Assembly (NCBI RefSeq): GCF_023100945.1
Contig: NZ_CP064689.1
Location: 2,276,001-2,340,000 of the forward strand
Direction: 5' to 3'
DNA: 64,000 bases
Origin: Bradyrhizobium sp. 200
GTDB lineage: Bacteria > Pseudomonadota > Alphaproteobacteria > Rhizobiales > Xanthobacteraceae
A program made the position numbers and the translations under genes. The notes beneath the pieces are model-generated. The model saw nothing but the letters and a program-made list of their open reading frames with translations, was not told the DNA's origin and did not search any database. Of this stretch, positions 34,133 through 41,902 are shown one piece after another. Each line of letters opens with the position of its first letter. The stretch's first letter is position 1.

Positions 34133-34845
34133 GTACGCAGCCGGTCGTTCAGGTCGAGGACCTCGACGTCTATTATGGCACCAGCCAAATCCTCTTCGGC
34201 GTAGGCCTGTCGGTCCGGCAGGGCGAAACCATGGCGTTGCTCGGCCGCAACGGCGCGGGCAAATCTACCACCATGAAGGCGATCATGGGGCTCGCTCCAG
34301 CGCGCCGCGGCAAAGTCACTTTGCGCGGCAAAGTCGTGTCCGGGCTGAAACCACACCGCATCGCGCGCGCCGGTCTCGGCTTCGTGCCGGAGGATCGCCA
34401 GATATTTCCGGAGCACACGGTCGAGGACAATCTGGTTATCGGAGCCAAGAAGGGGCCCGGCGGCGAGGACGAGTGGTCGATCCGGCGCGTTTACGACGTG
34501 TTTCCGCTGCTGGAACCGCTGCGCTACCGGATCGCGGGAAGGCTTTCGGGCGGCGAACAGCAGATGCTGGCGATTGCGCGCACCCTGATGGGTAACCCCG
34601 CGCTGTTGCTGCTGGACGAGCCGAGCGAAGGGCTGGCACCGATCATCGTACAGCGGATCGGCGAACTGCTGCGGCAGCTCCGCGGCACCGGCGCAACCGT
34701 GCTGATCGCCGAGCAGAACATGCATTTTTGCCTTGGCCTTGCGAGCCACGCGACGGTTATCGACAAGGGCCAGATCGTCTACACAGCCGGTATCGAAGAG
34801 CTGAAAGCCAACGACAACATTCGGCAGCGCTATCTCGCGCTGTAG
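34129..34845 (+). CDS. livF: HAAT ABC transporter ATP-binding protein, LivF-like
   Basis: ATG 34129 overlaps the LivG stop and gives 238 residues. Walker A is GRNGAGKST, the signature is LSGGEQQ, and Walker B is LLLLDEPSEGLAP, followed by VLIAEQNM. LivF-type features include YYGTSQILFGVGLSV and the FVPEDRQIFPEHTVEDNL segment. It completes a five-component importer. The CoA transferase gene follows after 26 bases, joining uptake to catabolism. Confidence 0.92.
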   Translation: MSTQPVVQVEDLDVYYGTSQILFGVGLSVRQGETMALLGRNGAGKSTTMKAIMGLAPARRGKVTLRGKVVSGLKPHRIARAGLGFVPEDRQIFPEHTVEDNLVIGAKKGPGGEDEWSIRRVYDVFPLLEPLRYRIAGRLSGGEQQMLAIARTLMGNPALLLLDEPSEGLAPIIVQRIGELLRQLRGTGATVLIAEQNMHFCLGLASHATVIDKGQIVYTAGIEELKANDNIRQRYLAL

Positions 34846-34871
34846 CTTTCGGCCCGACCCCGGGGGACGGA

Positions 34872-36086
34872 ATGACCATCGAACGCAAGCTATCGCCGAC
34901 GCATGAGGCGCCATATCGCGGCCTGCGCGTGCTGGATTTCGGGCAGGGCATCGCCTCGCCCTATTGCGCGATGCTGCTGGGCGTCTATGGCGCCGACGTC
35001 ATCAAGGTCGAGCCGCCCGAGGGGGATTGGTCGCGTTTCCTCGGAACGACCTATGGAAGCCATACCACGCTGTCGGCGGTGTATAACCGCGGCAAGCGCA
35101 GCCTTTGCCTCGACATGAAGCACGAGGACGGGATCGCAATCGCCCGAACGCTGGCGAGAGATTGCGACGTTCTGATCGAAGGTTTCCGGCCGGGCGTCGC
35201 CGCTCGGCTCGGGATCGGCTACGAGGAATTGTCGCGTGACAATCCCAGCCTGATCTATCTGTCAGTCAGCGCCTTCGGGCAGAGCGGTCCCTATTCGAAG
35301 CGGCCCGGCTCCGATTCCGTCGCGCAGGCATTCTCCGGTCTGGTGTCGATCAATGTCGGCAACGACGGCACCCCGCACCGGGTCGGCACTACGATCTCCG
35401 ACGTCGTCACCGGCGTCTATGCCTTTCAGGCGATCGCGACGACGCTGTTTGCGCGCGCGACCGTCGGCACCGGGCGCTGGATCGATGTCAATCTTTGCCA
35501 ATCGACGTCCGCCTTGCTCGGTCACAGGGTGGCCGAACATATTCTGGAGGGCGGCGCTCCGCGCGCGCTTAACGTTCCGGCGGGCTCGTATCAGACGGCC
35601 GACGGCTGGATGATGGTCACGCTGGTGAACGAGCCGCAATACAAGCGACTGTGCGCGGCGATCGGCCGCGACGACCTCGCCGGCGATCCGCGCTTCGCCG
35701 ATTTCGCCCGGCGAGCTGACGCCGTGGATGCGCTGATCCCGCAGTTGCGCGAGGTGTTTTTGACGCAGCCGACGGATGTCTGGCTTGCCCGCCTTCATGC
35801 GGCCGATCTCATCGCAGAACGGATACTCAATCCCGGAGAATGGCTGCGCAACGTCCATGTCGAGGCAACGAGGGCGGCGGTATGCCAGCAGACGCCTGGC
35901 GTGAGATCGGTGTACTCACCCCGGACGCCGGGCGTCGCGAGCTTCTCGGAGGATGACTTGCGCCCCGCGCCTGATATAGGCCAGGACAGTTACGAGGTGC
36001 TGCTGGAATCGGGTTTCGAGCGTGGCGCCATCGACGATCTGATCAAGGCCGGCGCGGTGCGTCAGGTCAAGGGAGGCGCGGCATGA
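34872..36086 (+). CDS. CaiB/BaiF family (class III) CoA transferase
   Basis: ATG 34872 behind GGGGGACGGA gives 404 residues. The N-terminal YRGLRVLDFGQGIASPYCAMLLGVYGADVIKVEPPEGDWSR is characteristic of class III CoA transferases. The catalytic Asp is probably Asp148 in PGSDSVAQAFSG. These enzymes move CoA from a donor thioester to an acid by way of an aspartyl-CoA thioester. In this operon it may activate the imported acid without ATP. The stop overlaps the enoyl-CoA hydratase start by four bases. Confidence 0.88.
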   Translation: MTIERKLSPTHEAPYRGLRVLDFGQGIASPYCAMLLGVYGADVIKVEPPEGDWSRFLGTTYGSHTTLSAVYNRGKRSLCLDMKHEDGIAIARTLARDCDVLIEGFRPGVAARLGIGYEELSRDNPSLIYLSVSAFGQSGPYSKRPGSDSVAQAFSGLVSINVGNDGTPHRVGTTISDVVTGVYAFQAIATTLFARATVGTGRWIDVNLCQSTSALLGHRVAEHILEGGAPRALNVPAGSYQTADGWMMVTLVNEPQYKRLCAAIGRDDLAGDPRFADFARRADAVDALIPQLREVFLTQPTDVWLARLHAADLIAERILNPGEWLRNVHVEATRAAVCQQTPGVRSVYSPRTPGVASFSEDDLRPAPDIGQDSYEVLLESGFERGAIDDLIKAGAVRQVKGGAA

Positions 36087-36860
36087 GCACCGATCTCGTT
36101 CGTTATTCCGTCTCGGGCAATATTGCCGAGATCATGCTGGACCGTCCGCCGGTCAATGCGCTCAGCATGGATCTCATCGATGCGCTGCTGGCGGCGCTGT
36201 CGAAGGCAAGGGACGACGATGCGGTTCGCGCCGTTATCATCGGCAGCGCGCACAAGGTATTTTGCGCCGGGCTCGATCTGGATATCGTCCGCGGCAAGCC
36301 CGGTATCGAGACCAAGAAATTCCTCGAGCGGCTGTATTTCGCGCTGAACGATACCCAGTATCGCATGGGGAAGCCGACTATCGCCGCCATCGATGGGGCG
36401 GTGCGGGCCGGCGGCATGACGATTGCGATCTCCTGCGACATGATTATCGCCGGCGAGGCCTGTACCTTCGGTTATCCCGAGATCGATGTGGGCCTGATCC
36501 CTGCCATTCACTTCGTGCAATTGCCGCGGCTGGTTGGCAAGCACCAGGCTTTCGGACCGCTGTTTCTGGGCGAGCCCTTCGATGCCGTGACCGCGTTTCG
36601 CATGGGTCTGCTCAGCGAAGTGGTGCCGAAGGGGACCGCGCTTGAGCGCGCGCGAGAGGTCGCAGGCAAGTTCGCCGCCAAATCCTCCATCGTCATGAAG
36701 ATCGGGCGCGATGCCTTCGTGCGGGCGGTCGATGCCGATTTCCGGCCGCTCGGTCGAGAATGCCGCCGAGAGCTTTGCGCTCGTCGCGACGACGGAAGAT
36801 TGTCAGGAAGGGCTGAATGCGTTCGTCGAGAAGCGGACGCCGAACTACAGGGGACGCTGA
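36083..36860 (+). pseudogene. Enoyl-CoA hydratase/isomerase, frameshifted near its 3' end
   Basis: The start codon overlaps the CoA transferase stop. The crotonase fold is clear: PPVNALSMDLID, VFCAGLDLDIVRG (oxyanion hole) and CDMIIAGEACTFGYPEIDVGLIPA. Near 36742-36747 (CCGGCC) one extra base shifts the frame. In the +1 frame the normal C-terminus follows (SVENAAESFALVATTEDCQEG ... NYRGR) and stops at TGA 36858-36860, overlapping the next ATG. Without the extra base the protein would be 258 residues, the family norm. As written, the frame instead runs on into the MaoC gene, giving a false 410-residue fusion with a nonsense linker. Read error or recent mutation are both possible. Confidence 0.8.
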
Positions 36861-37315
36861 TGGCTGGATTGTATTTTGAGGAGTTCGAGGTCGGCCGCGA
36901 ATTCCATCATGAATTTTCCCGGACCGTGACCGAGATGGACAACACGATGTTCAGCCTGCTGACGATGAATCCGCAGCCGTTGCATATCGATGCGCATTTC
37001 TCCGAAAATACCGAATTCGGCCAGCGGCTGTTCAACAGCCTTTATACGCTCGGCATCATGATCGGGATGAGCGTCTACGACACCACGCTCGGCACCACGA
37101 TCGGCAATCTTGGCATGACCGACGTCAAATTCCCGAAGCCGGTATTCCACGGCGACACGCTAAAGGCCCACACCAGGATTATCTCCAAGCGCGAAAGCAA
37201 GTCGCGGCCCAACCAGGGTATCGTCGAGTTCGAGCACACCATGACCAATCAGCGCGGCGAGGTGGTGGCAAGCTGCCGGCGGACCGGCCTGATGCATTGC
37301 AAACCGAAGGCATAA
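36860..37315 (+). CDS. MaoC-like hot-dog fold acyl dehydratase
   Basis: ATG 36860 shares a TGATG overlap with the true end of the hydratase gene, giving 151 residues. MaoC features are YFEEFEVGREFHHEFSRTVTEMDN, NPQPLHIDAHF (the hydratase-2 Asp/His region) and the later FHGDTLKAHTRIISKRESKS. It hydrates or dehydrates an acyl-CoA intermediate, acting next to the crotonase-type enzyme. The CitE-like gene follows four bases after its stop. The upstream frame shift makes it look fused to the hydratase, but the overlap marks it as a separate gene. Confidence 0.88.
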   Translation: MAGLYFEEFEVGREFHHEFSRTVTEMDNTMFSLLTMNPQPLHIDAHFSENTEFGQRLFNSLYTLGIMIGMSVYDTTLGTTIGNLGMTDVKFPKPVFHGDTLKAHTRIISKRESKSRPNQGIVEFEHTMTNQRGEVVASCRRTGLMHCKPKA

Positions 37316-37319
37316 GGCC

Positions 37320-38177
37320 ATGCGATCGTTCCTGTTTGTCCCCGGCGACAGCCTGCGCAAGTTCGAGAACGCCAAGAAGACTGCGGCTGACGCGCTGATC
37401 CTCGACCTCGAGGATTCGATTGCGCCGGATGAGAAGGTCGGCGCGCGGCGAACGGTGCTCGAGATGCTCGATGCGCGGAACCCAAGCCAGAAAATCTATA
37501 TCCGCGTTAACGCACTCGATACCGGCATGACGCTTGGCGACCTCGCGGCTGTCATGCCGGGCCGGCCTGACGGCATCGTGCTGCCGAAATGCGCTGGCGC
37601 TGCCGACGTCAATCGCCTCGCGCTCTATCTCGATGCCTTCGAGGCAGCCGCCGGGATTGAGCAGGGATCGACGCGAATAGTGACGGTGGCGACGGAGACG
37701 GCAAGGGCTGTCCTCAAGCTGCTCGATTTCGAGAACATGAGCCCGCGGCTATGGGGCATGATGTGGGGCGCAGAGGATCTCGCGGCGTCGCTCGGCGCGT
37801 CGCGAAACCGCACGGCTGGTCGCTTCCACGGGCCGTTCCTGCTGGCGCGCGATCTCTGCCTGATCAGCGCGGCGGCGGCTGGTGTTGTCGCCATCGATAC
37901 CATTGCGACCGACATCAACGATCTCGACGCCCTGCGGGAGGAGTCCACTGCCGCGCGGCAGGATGGATTCCTCGCCAAGGCCGTCATCCATCCCAAGCAT
38001 GTCGACGTCGTCAATGCCGCCTTCATGCCGACGGATGAGGAAATTGCCTGGTCGGAGAAGGTCGTGCAGGCGTTCAACGAGAACCCGACTTCCGGCGTTG
38101 TGAAGATCGACGGCAAGATGATCGACAAGCCGCATCTGCGCGCCGCGGAAAAGATTCTGGCGCTGCGAGGACGATAG
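37320..38177 (+). CDS. CitE-like CoA ester lyase (HpcH/HpaI aldolase family)
   Basis: This 285-residue protein opens with MRSFLFVPGDSLRKFENAKK, the hallmark of CitE/malyl-CoA lyase-like enzymes. LILDLEDSIAPDEK carries the metal-binding Glu/Asp region, then YIRVNALDT and the MMWGAEDLAASLG segment. It would cleave a beta-hydroxyacyl-CoA such as citramalyl- or malyl-CoA by retro-aldol chemistry with magnesium. It closes the operon and probably performs the final C-C cleavage in the pathway. Substrate not identifiable. Confidence 0.88.
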   Translation: MRSFLFVPGDSLRKFENAKKTAADALILDLEDSIAPDEKVGARRTVLEMLDARNPSQKIYIRVNALDTGMTLGDLAAVMPGRPDGIVLPKCAGAADVNRLALYLDAFEAAAGIEQGSTRIVTVATETARAVLKLLDFENMSPRLWGMMWGAEDLAASLGASRNRTAGRFHGPFLLARDLCLISAAAAGVVAIDTIATDINDLDALREESTAARQDGFLAKAVIHPKHVDVVNAAFMPTDEEIAWSEKVVQAFNENPTSGVVKIDGKMIDKPHLRAAEKILALRGR

Positions 38178-38187
38178 TCTTGATCAA

Positions 38188-38267
38188 GTAGCCCGGATGG
38201 AGCGCAGCGAAATCCGGGATCCATCCGAAATCCGCCCCCGGATTTCGCTGCGCTCCATCCGGGCTAC
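38188..38267. repeat. Perfect 31-bp inverted repeat, interspersed-type hairpin element
   Basis: Two 31-base arms (38188-38218 and 38237-38267) are exact reverse complements around an 18-base loop. The arms contain GCCCGGATGGAGCGCAGCG, a sequence familiar from abundant small repeats in Bradyrhizobium and relatives. It lies between the CitE-like and thiolase genes and can form a very stable hairpin, so it may also reduce read-through. Confidence 0.85.
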
Positions 38268-38344
38268 AATCGGCCTTGATCGGATTGACAGTGTAACGCG
38301 ATCGGCGGCAAATGCAGCCGATCGACATACGTGAGGAAAACATT

Positions 38345-39577
38345 ATGGTTGACGCACTGATCATCGATGCATGCAGAACGCCGCGGGGCGTCGGCAAGGC
38401 CGGCAAGGGCGCCTTGTCAGGTATCCATCCGCAGTATCTCGGCGCAACGGTATTGCGTGCGCTGGCCGATCGCACCGGCATCAACACCGCCGATGTCGAT
38501 GACATCATCTGGGGTACTAGCTCGCAGCGCGGCCAGCAGAGCGGCGATCTCGGACGGATGTCGGCACTCGATGCCGGCTACGACGTGCGCGCCAGCGCGG
38601 TGACGCTGGATCGGTTCTGCGGTTCCGGCATCACCAGCGTCAACATGGCGGCCAACTCGATCATGTCCGGCTCCGAGGATCTCGTGATCGCCGGTGGCAC
38701 CGAGATGATGTCGATGGAAGGCCGCCGCGGCGAAGGGCCGTTCATAATGGACAATGGCAACCTTCGCCTGCGCGCCCGGCATCCGCAATCGCACCAGGGC
38801 GTCTGCGCCGACGCGGTGGCGACGCTGGAAGGCATCACGCGGCAGGACGTCGATGAACTCGGCCTCGAAAGCCAGAAGCGGGCGGCCGCCGCCATCAAGG
38901 GCCGCCATTTCGACAAGAGCCTCGTGCCGGTTTACCGCGAAGACGGCAGCCTCGCGCTCGATCGCGAGGAATATCCGCGACCGCAGACCACGCTCGAAGG
39001 TCTGGCCGGATTGAAGCCGGCGTTTCCAGCGATTGCGGATTATGCGCTCGACGACAAGGGGACAACCTATCGCAAGCTCATTCTCGACAAATATCCCGAC
39101 CTCGACATCAACTTTGTGCATCATGCCGGTAATTCCTCCGGCGTCGTCGACGGATCGGCGGCTATCCTGTTGGCGTCGCCGAGTTACGCAAAAGCCCATG
39201 GCCTGAAGCCGCGGGCCCGCGTCGTCGCGATGGCCAATATGGGGGACTCGCCAACGCTGATGCTGAACGCTCCGGTGCCGGCCGCCCGCAAGGTGCTGGC
39301 CAAGGCAGGCCTCACGCTCGATGACATCGATCTGTTCGAGATCAACGAGGCTTTTGCCGTCGTCGCCGAAAAATTCATCCGCGACCTCAAGCTCGACCGC
39401 GAGAAGGTCAACGTCAATGGCGGCTCGATCGCGCTTGGCCATCCCATCGGTGCAACCGGCTCGATCCTGATCGGCACCGTGCTTGATGAGCTGGAGCGGC
39501 GCGACCTCAAGCGCGGTCTGGTAACGATGTGCGCCGCCGGCGGCATGGCGCCGGCCATCATCATCGAGCGCGTTTGA
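38345..39577 (+). CDS. Acetyl-CoA acetyltransferase (thiolase)
   Basis: ATG 38345 behind GTGAGGAAAAC gives 410 residues; the upstream start at 38312 precedes that signal. The acyl-carrying Cys is Cys92 in LDRFCGSGITS. The distal catalytic motifs NEAF, GGSIALGHPIGATG and CAAGGMAP are all present. The enzyme cleaves a 3-ketoacyl-CoA with CoA, fitting the last step of the nearby beta-oxidation-like set. It is separated from the operon by the 38188 hairpin repeat and has its own ribosome site, so it may be separately transcribed. Confidence 0.92.
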   Translation: MVDALIIDACRTPRGVGKAGKGALSGIHPQYLGATVLRALADRTGINTADVDDIIWGTSSQRGQQSGDLGRMSALDAGYDVRASAVTLDRFCGSGITSVNMAANSIMSGSEDLVIAGGTEMMSMEGRRGEGPFIMDNGNLRLRARHPQSHQGVCADAVATLEGITRQDVDELGLESQKRAAAAIKGRHFDKSLVPVYREDGSLALDREEYPRPQTTLEGLAGLKPAFPAIADYALDDKGTTYRKLILDKYPDLDINFVHHAGNSSGVVDGSAAILLASPSYAKAHGLKPRARVVAMANMGDSPTLMLNAPVPAARKVLAKAGLTLDDIDLFEINEAFAVVAEKFIRDLKLDREKVNVNGGSIALGHPIGATGSILIGTVLDELERRDLKRGLVTMCAAGGMAPAIIIERV

Positions 39578-39587
39578 CGATAGGGCC

Positions 39588-41195
39588 TCAGGCCACCGGA
39601 AACTGCAACTCGAACGTGACGCCTTCGCTCGACGGCAATAGCCGGATCGATCCGCCATGGCTGGTCATCACAGCCTGAACGATCGAGAGGCCCATTCCCG
39701 TGCCGCCGGTGTCGCGGCGCGTTGTGAAGAACGCGTCGAAAATCTTCTCCCGGTTCGCTTCCGATATCGGGTCACCGTCATTACTGACGGTCATCTTGAC
39801 GAAAACCTCTTCCGCGACGGCTTCGATCCGCACGCGCTTCGCGTTGTGGCGGATGGCGTTGTCGGTCAGGTGCGACAACACGATCAGCGCTTTTTCGCTG
39901 GACATGCCGATCGAGCGGTCCAGACATCCGGTTGCGTCGATCGCGCGTGTCGGAAAGCGGCTCTTCAACCCACCGATCACCTGCGACAGTTCGGTGTGTT
40001 CGTTCTGCGGTGCGGTTTCGGCGCGGGCCAGTTCGCGCAACCGCTGCGTCATGGCCTCCAGGCGTCCGGTGTCACCCAGAATGTTCGATATGAAATTCTT
40101 CTGTTCCATCCGGGTGAGATTGTCGGATTTGCTTTGCAGCGAATCGAGCAGTAATTCGGCGGCGCCCTTGATCGACGTCAGCGGCGACTTCAATTCATGG
40201 GTGAGGTGCGCTGAAAACGTCGCGATGTAGTCCGACCGCCGCGCCAATTGCTCGGCCATGTCGAGGAAGCTGTGCGACAATTGGGCGAACTCACGCGTGC
40301 CGTAGTGGGCGAGCGGCCGGAATGCGTCGCGATCGCCGCGGCTGATGCGCGCGACGCGATCGACCAGTTCGCGCATCGGGCGGGTGATGGTTCGGGAGAA
40401 GACCAGACCGATGAGGACGGTCGCCAGAATGACCGTAAGTGCCGCCAGAATAAACTTGCGGCGCTCCTGATAGAAATGGTCGAAGATGTTGCTTGGCGTT
40501 CTCGACGTATAGATGACGCCCGCCACGTGGTTGTTGACGACCACGGGCATCGCCGAAAACACGTGCACACCGACGCCGCGGCTGATCGAGTAGATCGGAG
40601 GCGGCGGCTTGTCGGGTTTGCGAATTCGCAAGGCCGCTCGATACTGTCCCTGCATTGCCGCTGCCACTTCCTCGATATGGGCGAGCGATTGGCCGACCTC
40701 GTCGCGGCCGGCGATCACGACGCCGCGAGGATCGAGGATCCGGAAGCCCGCCAGCGTGACCTTCTGCGTTTCCAGAATGATCGGCATCAGCCGCGCTCCG
40801 ATCTCGACATACGCCGGCGACGCAGGCGCGTTTGCCGGAAGGGCATTTGGCCGCCGCCGGAGCAGATCGGCGCCGGCGGCAAGATCGAGGGCGGGCCGGA
40901 TCGGCGTTAGCTGGTCTTCCCGGTCGGGGCGGACCCCGGGGAGAACTTCAGCGCCGAGCGCTATCCCGGCAGCGAGCCGGGCTTCTACTTCGCGCGCATA
41001 GACCGCCGCCAGCACGCGGCTTTGGGCGATCAGTTCGGCCTGGGTTTGATGGATGAGCTGGTTGTCGTAGAGGCGGAAGAAGAACAGCCCGACCAGGGGC
41101 AGCGTCGCTACGGAGGCGAGCACGGCGAAAATGACCAGTCCCAACGACGGTCGCCATTTATCTGGTGCGCGCCGTATCATGCTTGCGGTTCGCAA
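39588..41195 (-). CDS. Membrane sensor histidine kinase
   Basis: This 535-residue protein has transmembrane helices at about 19-40 and 248-267 enclosing a periplasmic sensor region of about 205 residues. HAMP follows (TITRPMRELVDRV). The phosphorylated His is His333 in SAHLTHELKSPL. The ATPase boxes are DNAIRHNA (N), FDAFFTTRRDTGGTGMGLSIV (G1/F/G2). The layout resembles CreC-type kinases, but the sensor region has diverged. It overlaps the regulator gene by 19 bases. Its stop lies ten bases from the convergent thiolase stop. Confidence 0.9.
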   Translation of the reverse strand: MRTASMIRRAPDKWRPSLGLVIFAVLASVATLPLVGLFFFRLYDNQLIHQTQAELIAQSRVLAAVYAREVEARLAAGIALGAEVLPGVRPDREDQLTPIRPALDLAAGADLLRRRPNALPANAPASPAYVEIGARLMPIILETQKVTLAGFRILDPRGVVIAGRDEVGQSLAHIEEVAAAMQGQYRAALRIRKPDKPPPPIYSISRGVGVHVFSAMPVVVNNHVAGVIYTSRTPSNIFDHFYQERRKFILAALTVILATVLIGLVFSRTITRPMRELVDRVARISRGDRDAFRPLAHYGTREFAQLSHSFLDMAEQLARRSDYIATFSAHLTHELKSPLTSIKGAAELLLDSLQSKSDNLTRMEQKNFISNILGDTGRLEAMTQRLRELARAETAPQNEHTELSQVIGGLKSRFPTRAIDATGCLDRSIGMSSEKALIVLSHLTDNAIRHNAKRVRIEAVAEEVFVKMTVSNDGDPISEANREKIFDAFFTTRRDTGGTGMGLSIVQAVMTSHGGSIRLLPSSEGVTFELQFPVA

Positions 41196-41881
41196 CGCCC
41201 GAGCTTGAAGCCCACGCCGTGAATGGTTTCGATGACGTTGTCGCAGTTCACAGCGGACAGCTTGGCGCGGATATTGCGGATGTGGCTGTCGATGGTGCGG
41301 TCCGACACCTGGATGTTGAGCTGATAGGCGGCGCTCATGATCTGCTCGCGGCTGAAGACGAGCGTCGGCCGCGTCAGAAATGCCCTGAGAATGCCGAATT
41401 CGATGGCCGTCAGCCGAAGCGGGGTACCCGCAAACTCGGCGAGGTGTTGCTCCGGGTCGACGGACAGCCTGCCTTGCGAGAGCGCGGCCAGGGATGCCTT
41501 CGCATCCTGCCCGCGGGAGGCTACGCGGCGCAGGATGACGTTCACCCTTGCGACGAGTTCGCGCGGGCTGAAGGGCTTGGTGACGTAATCGTCACCGCCG
41601 ATCTCCAGGCCCAGCACGCGATCGATCTCGTCGTCGCGGGCGGAGAGAAAAAGGATCGGAACGTCCGAGGACTTTCTGATTTCGCGGCAGACGTCCAGGC
41701 CGTCGAATTCCGGCATGCCGATATCCAGAATGATCAAATCCGGCCTGTCGGCGGCAAAGCGGGTCAACGCTTCCTTGCCGTCGCGGGCTTCGAAAACAGT
41801 CATCCCGGCCTTCTTCAGTGCAACACGGATGACCTCACGTATGTGCAGGTCGTCGTCAACAATCAGAATACGGTGCGTCAA
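41177..41881 (-). CDS. OmpR/PhoB-family response regulator
   Basis: This 234-residue protein has a receiver domain (VDDD at 8-11, phosphorylated Asp53 in ILDIGMPEF, Lys at YVTKPFSP) and a C-terminal winged helix (TAIEFGILRAFLTRP ... DRTIDSHIRNIRAKL). It is the cognate regulator of the overlapping kinase. The start lies 21 bases after the DUF4173 gene, so the three genes form one transcript. The similar arrangement of CreBC with a membrane protein CreD suggests an envelope stress role, which is inference. Confidence 0.92.
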   Translation of the reverse strand: MTHRILIVDDDLHIREVIRVALKKAGMTVFEARDGKEALTRFAADRPDLIILDIGMPEFDGLDVCREIRKSSDVPILFLSARDDEIDRVLGLEIGGDDYVTKPFSPRELVARVNVILRRVASRGQDAKASLAALSQGRLSVDPEQHLAEFAGTPLRLTAIEFGILRAFLTRPTLVFSREQIMSAAYQLNIQVSDRTIDSHIRNIRAKLSAVNCDNVIETIHGVGFKLGRCEPQA

Positions 41882-41902
41882 AGGTCTCTCCGGGAAGTCG
41901 TA

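Noticed and set aside
36083..37315. Bifunctional enoyl-CoA hydratase-MaoC fusion
   Set aside because: The apparent linker is an out-of-frame reading; the true hydratase C-terminus and a TGATG gene junction are visible in the neighbouring frame.
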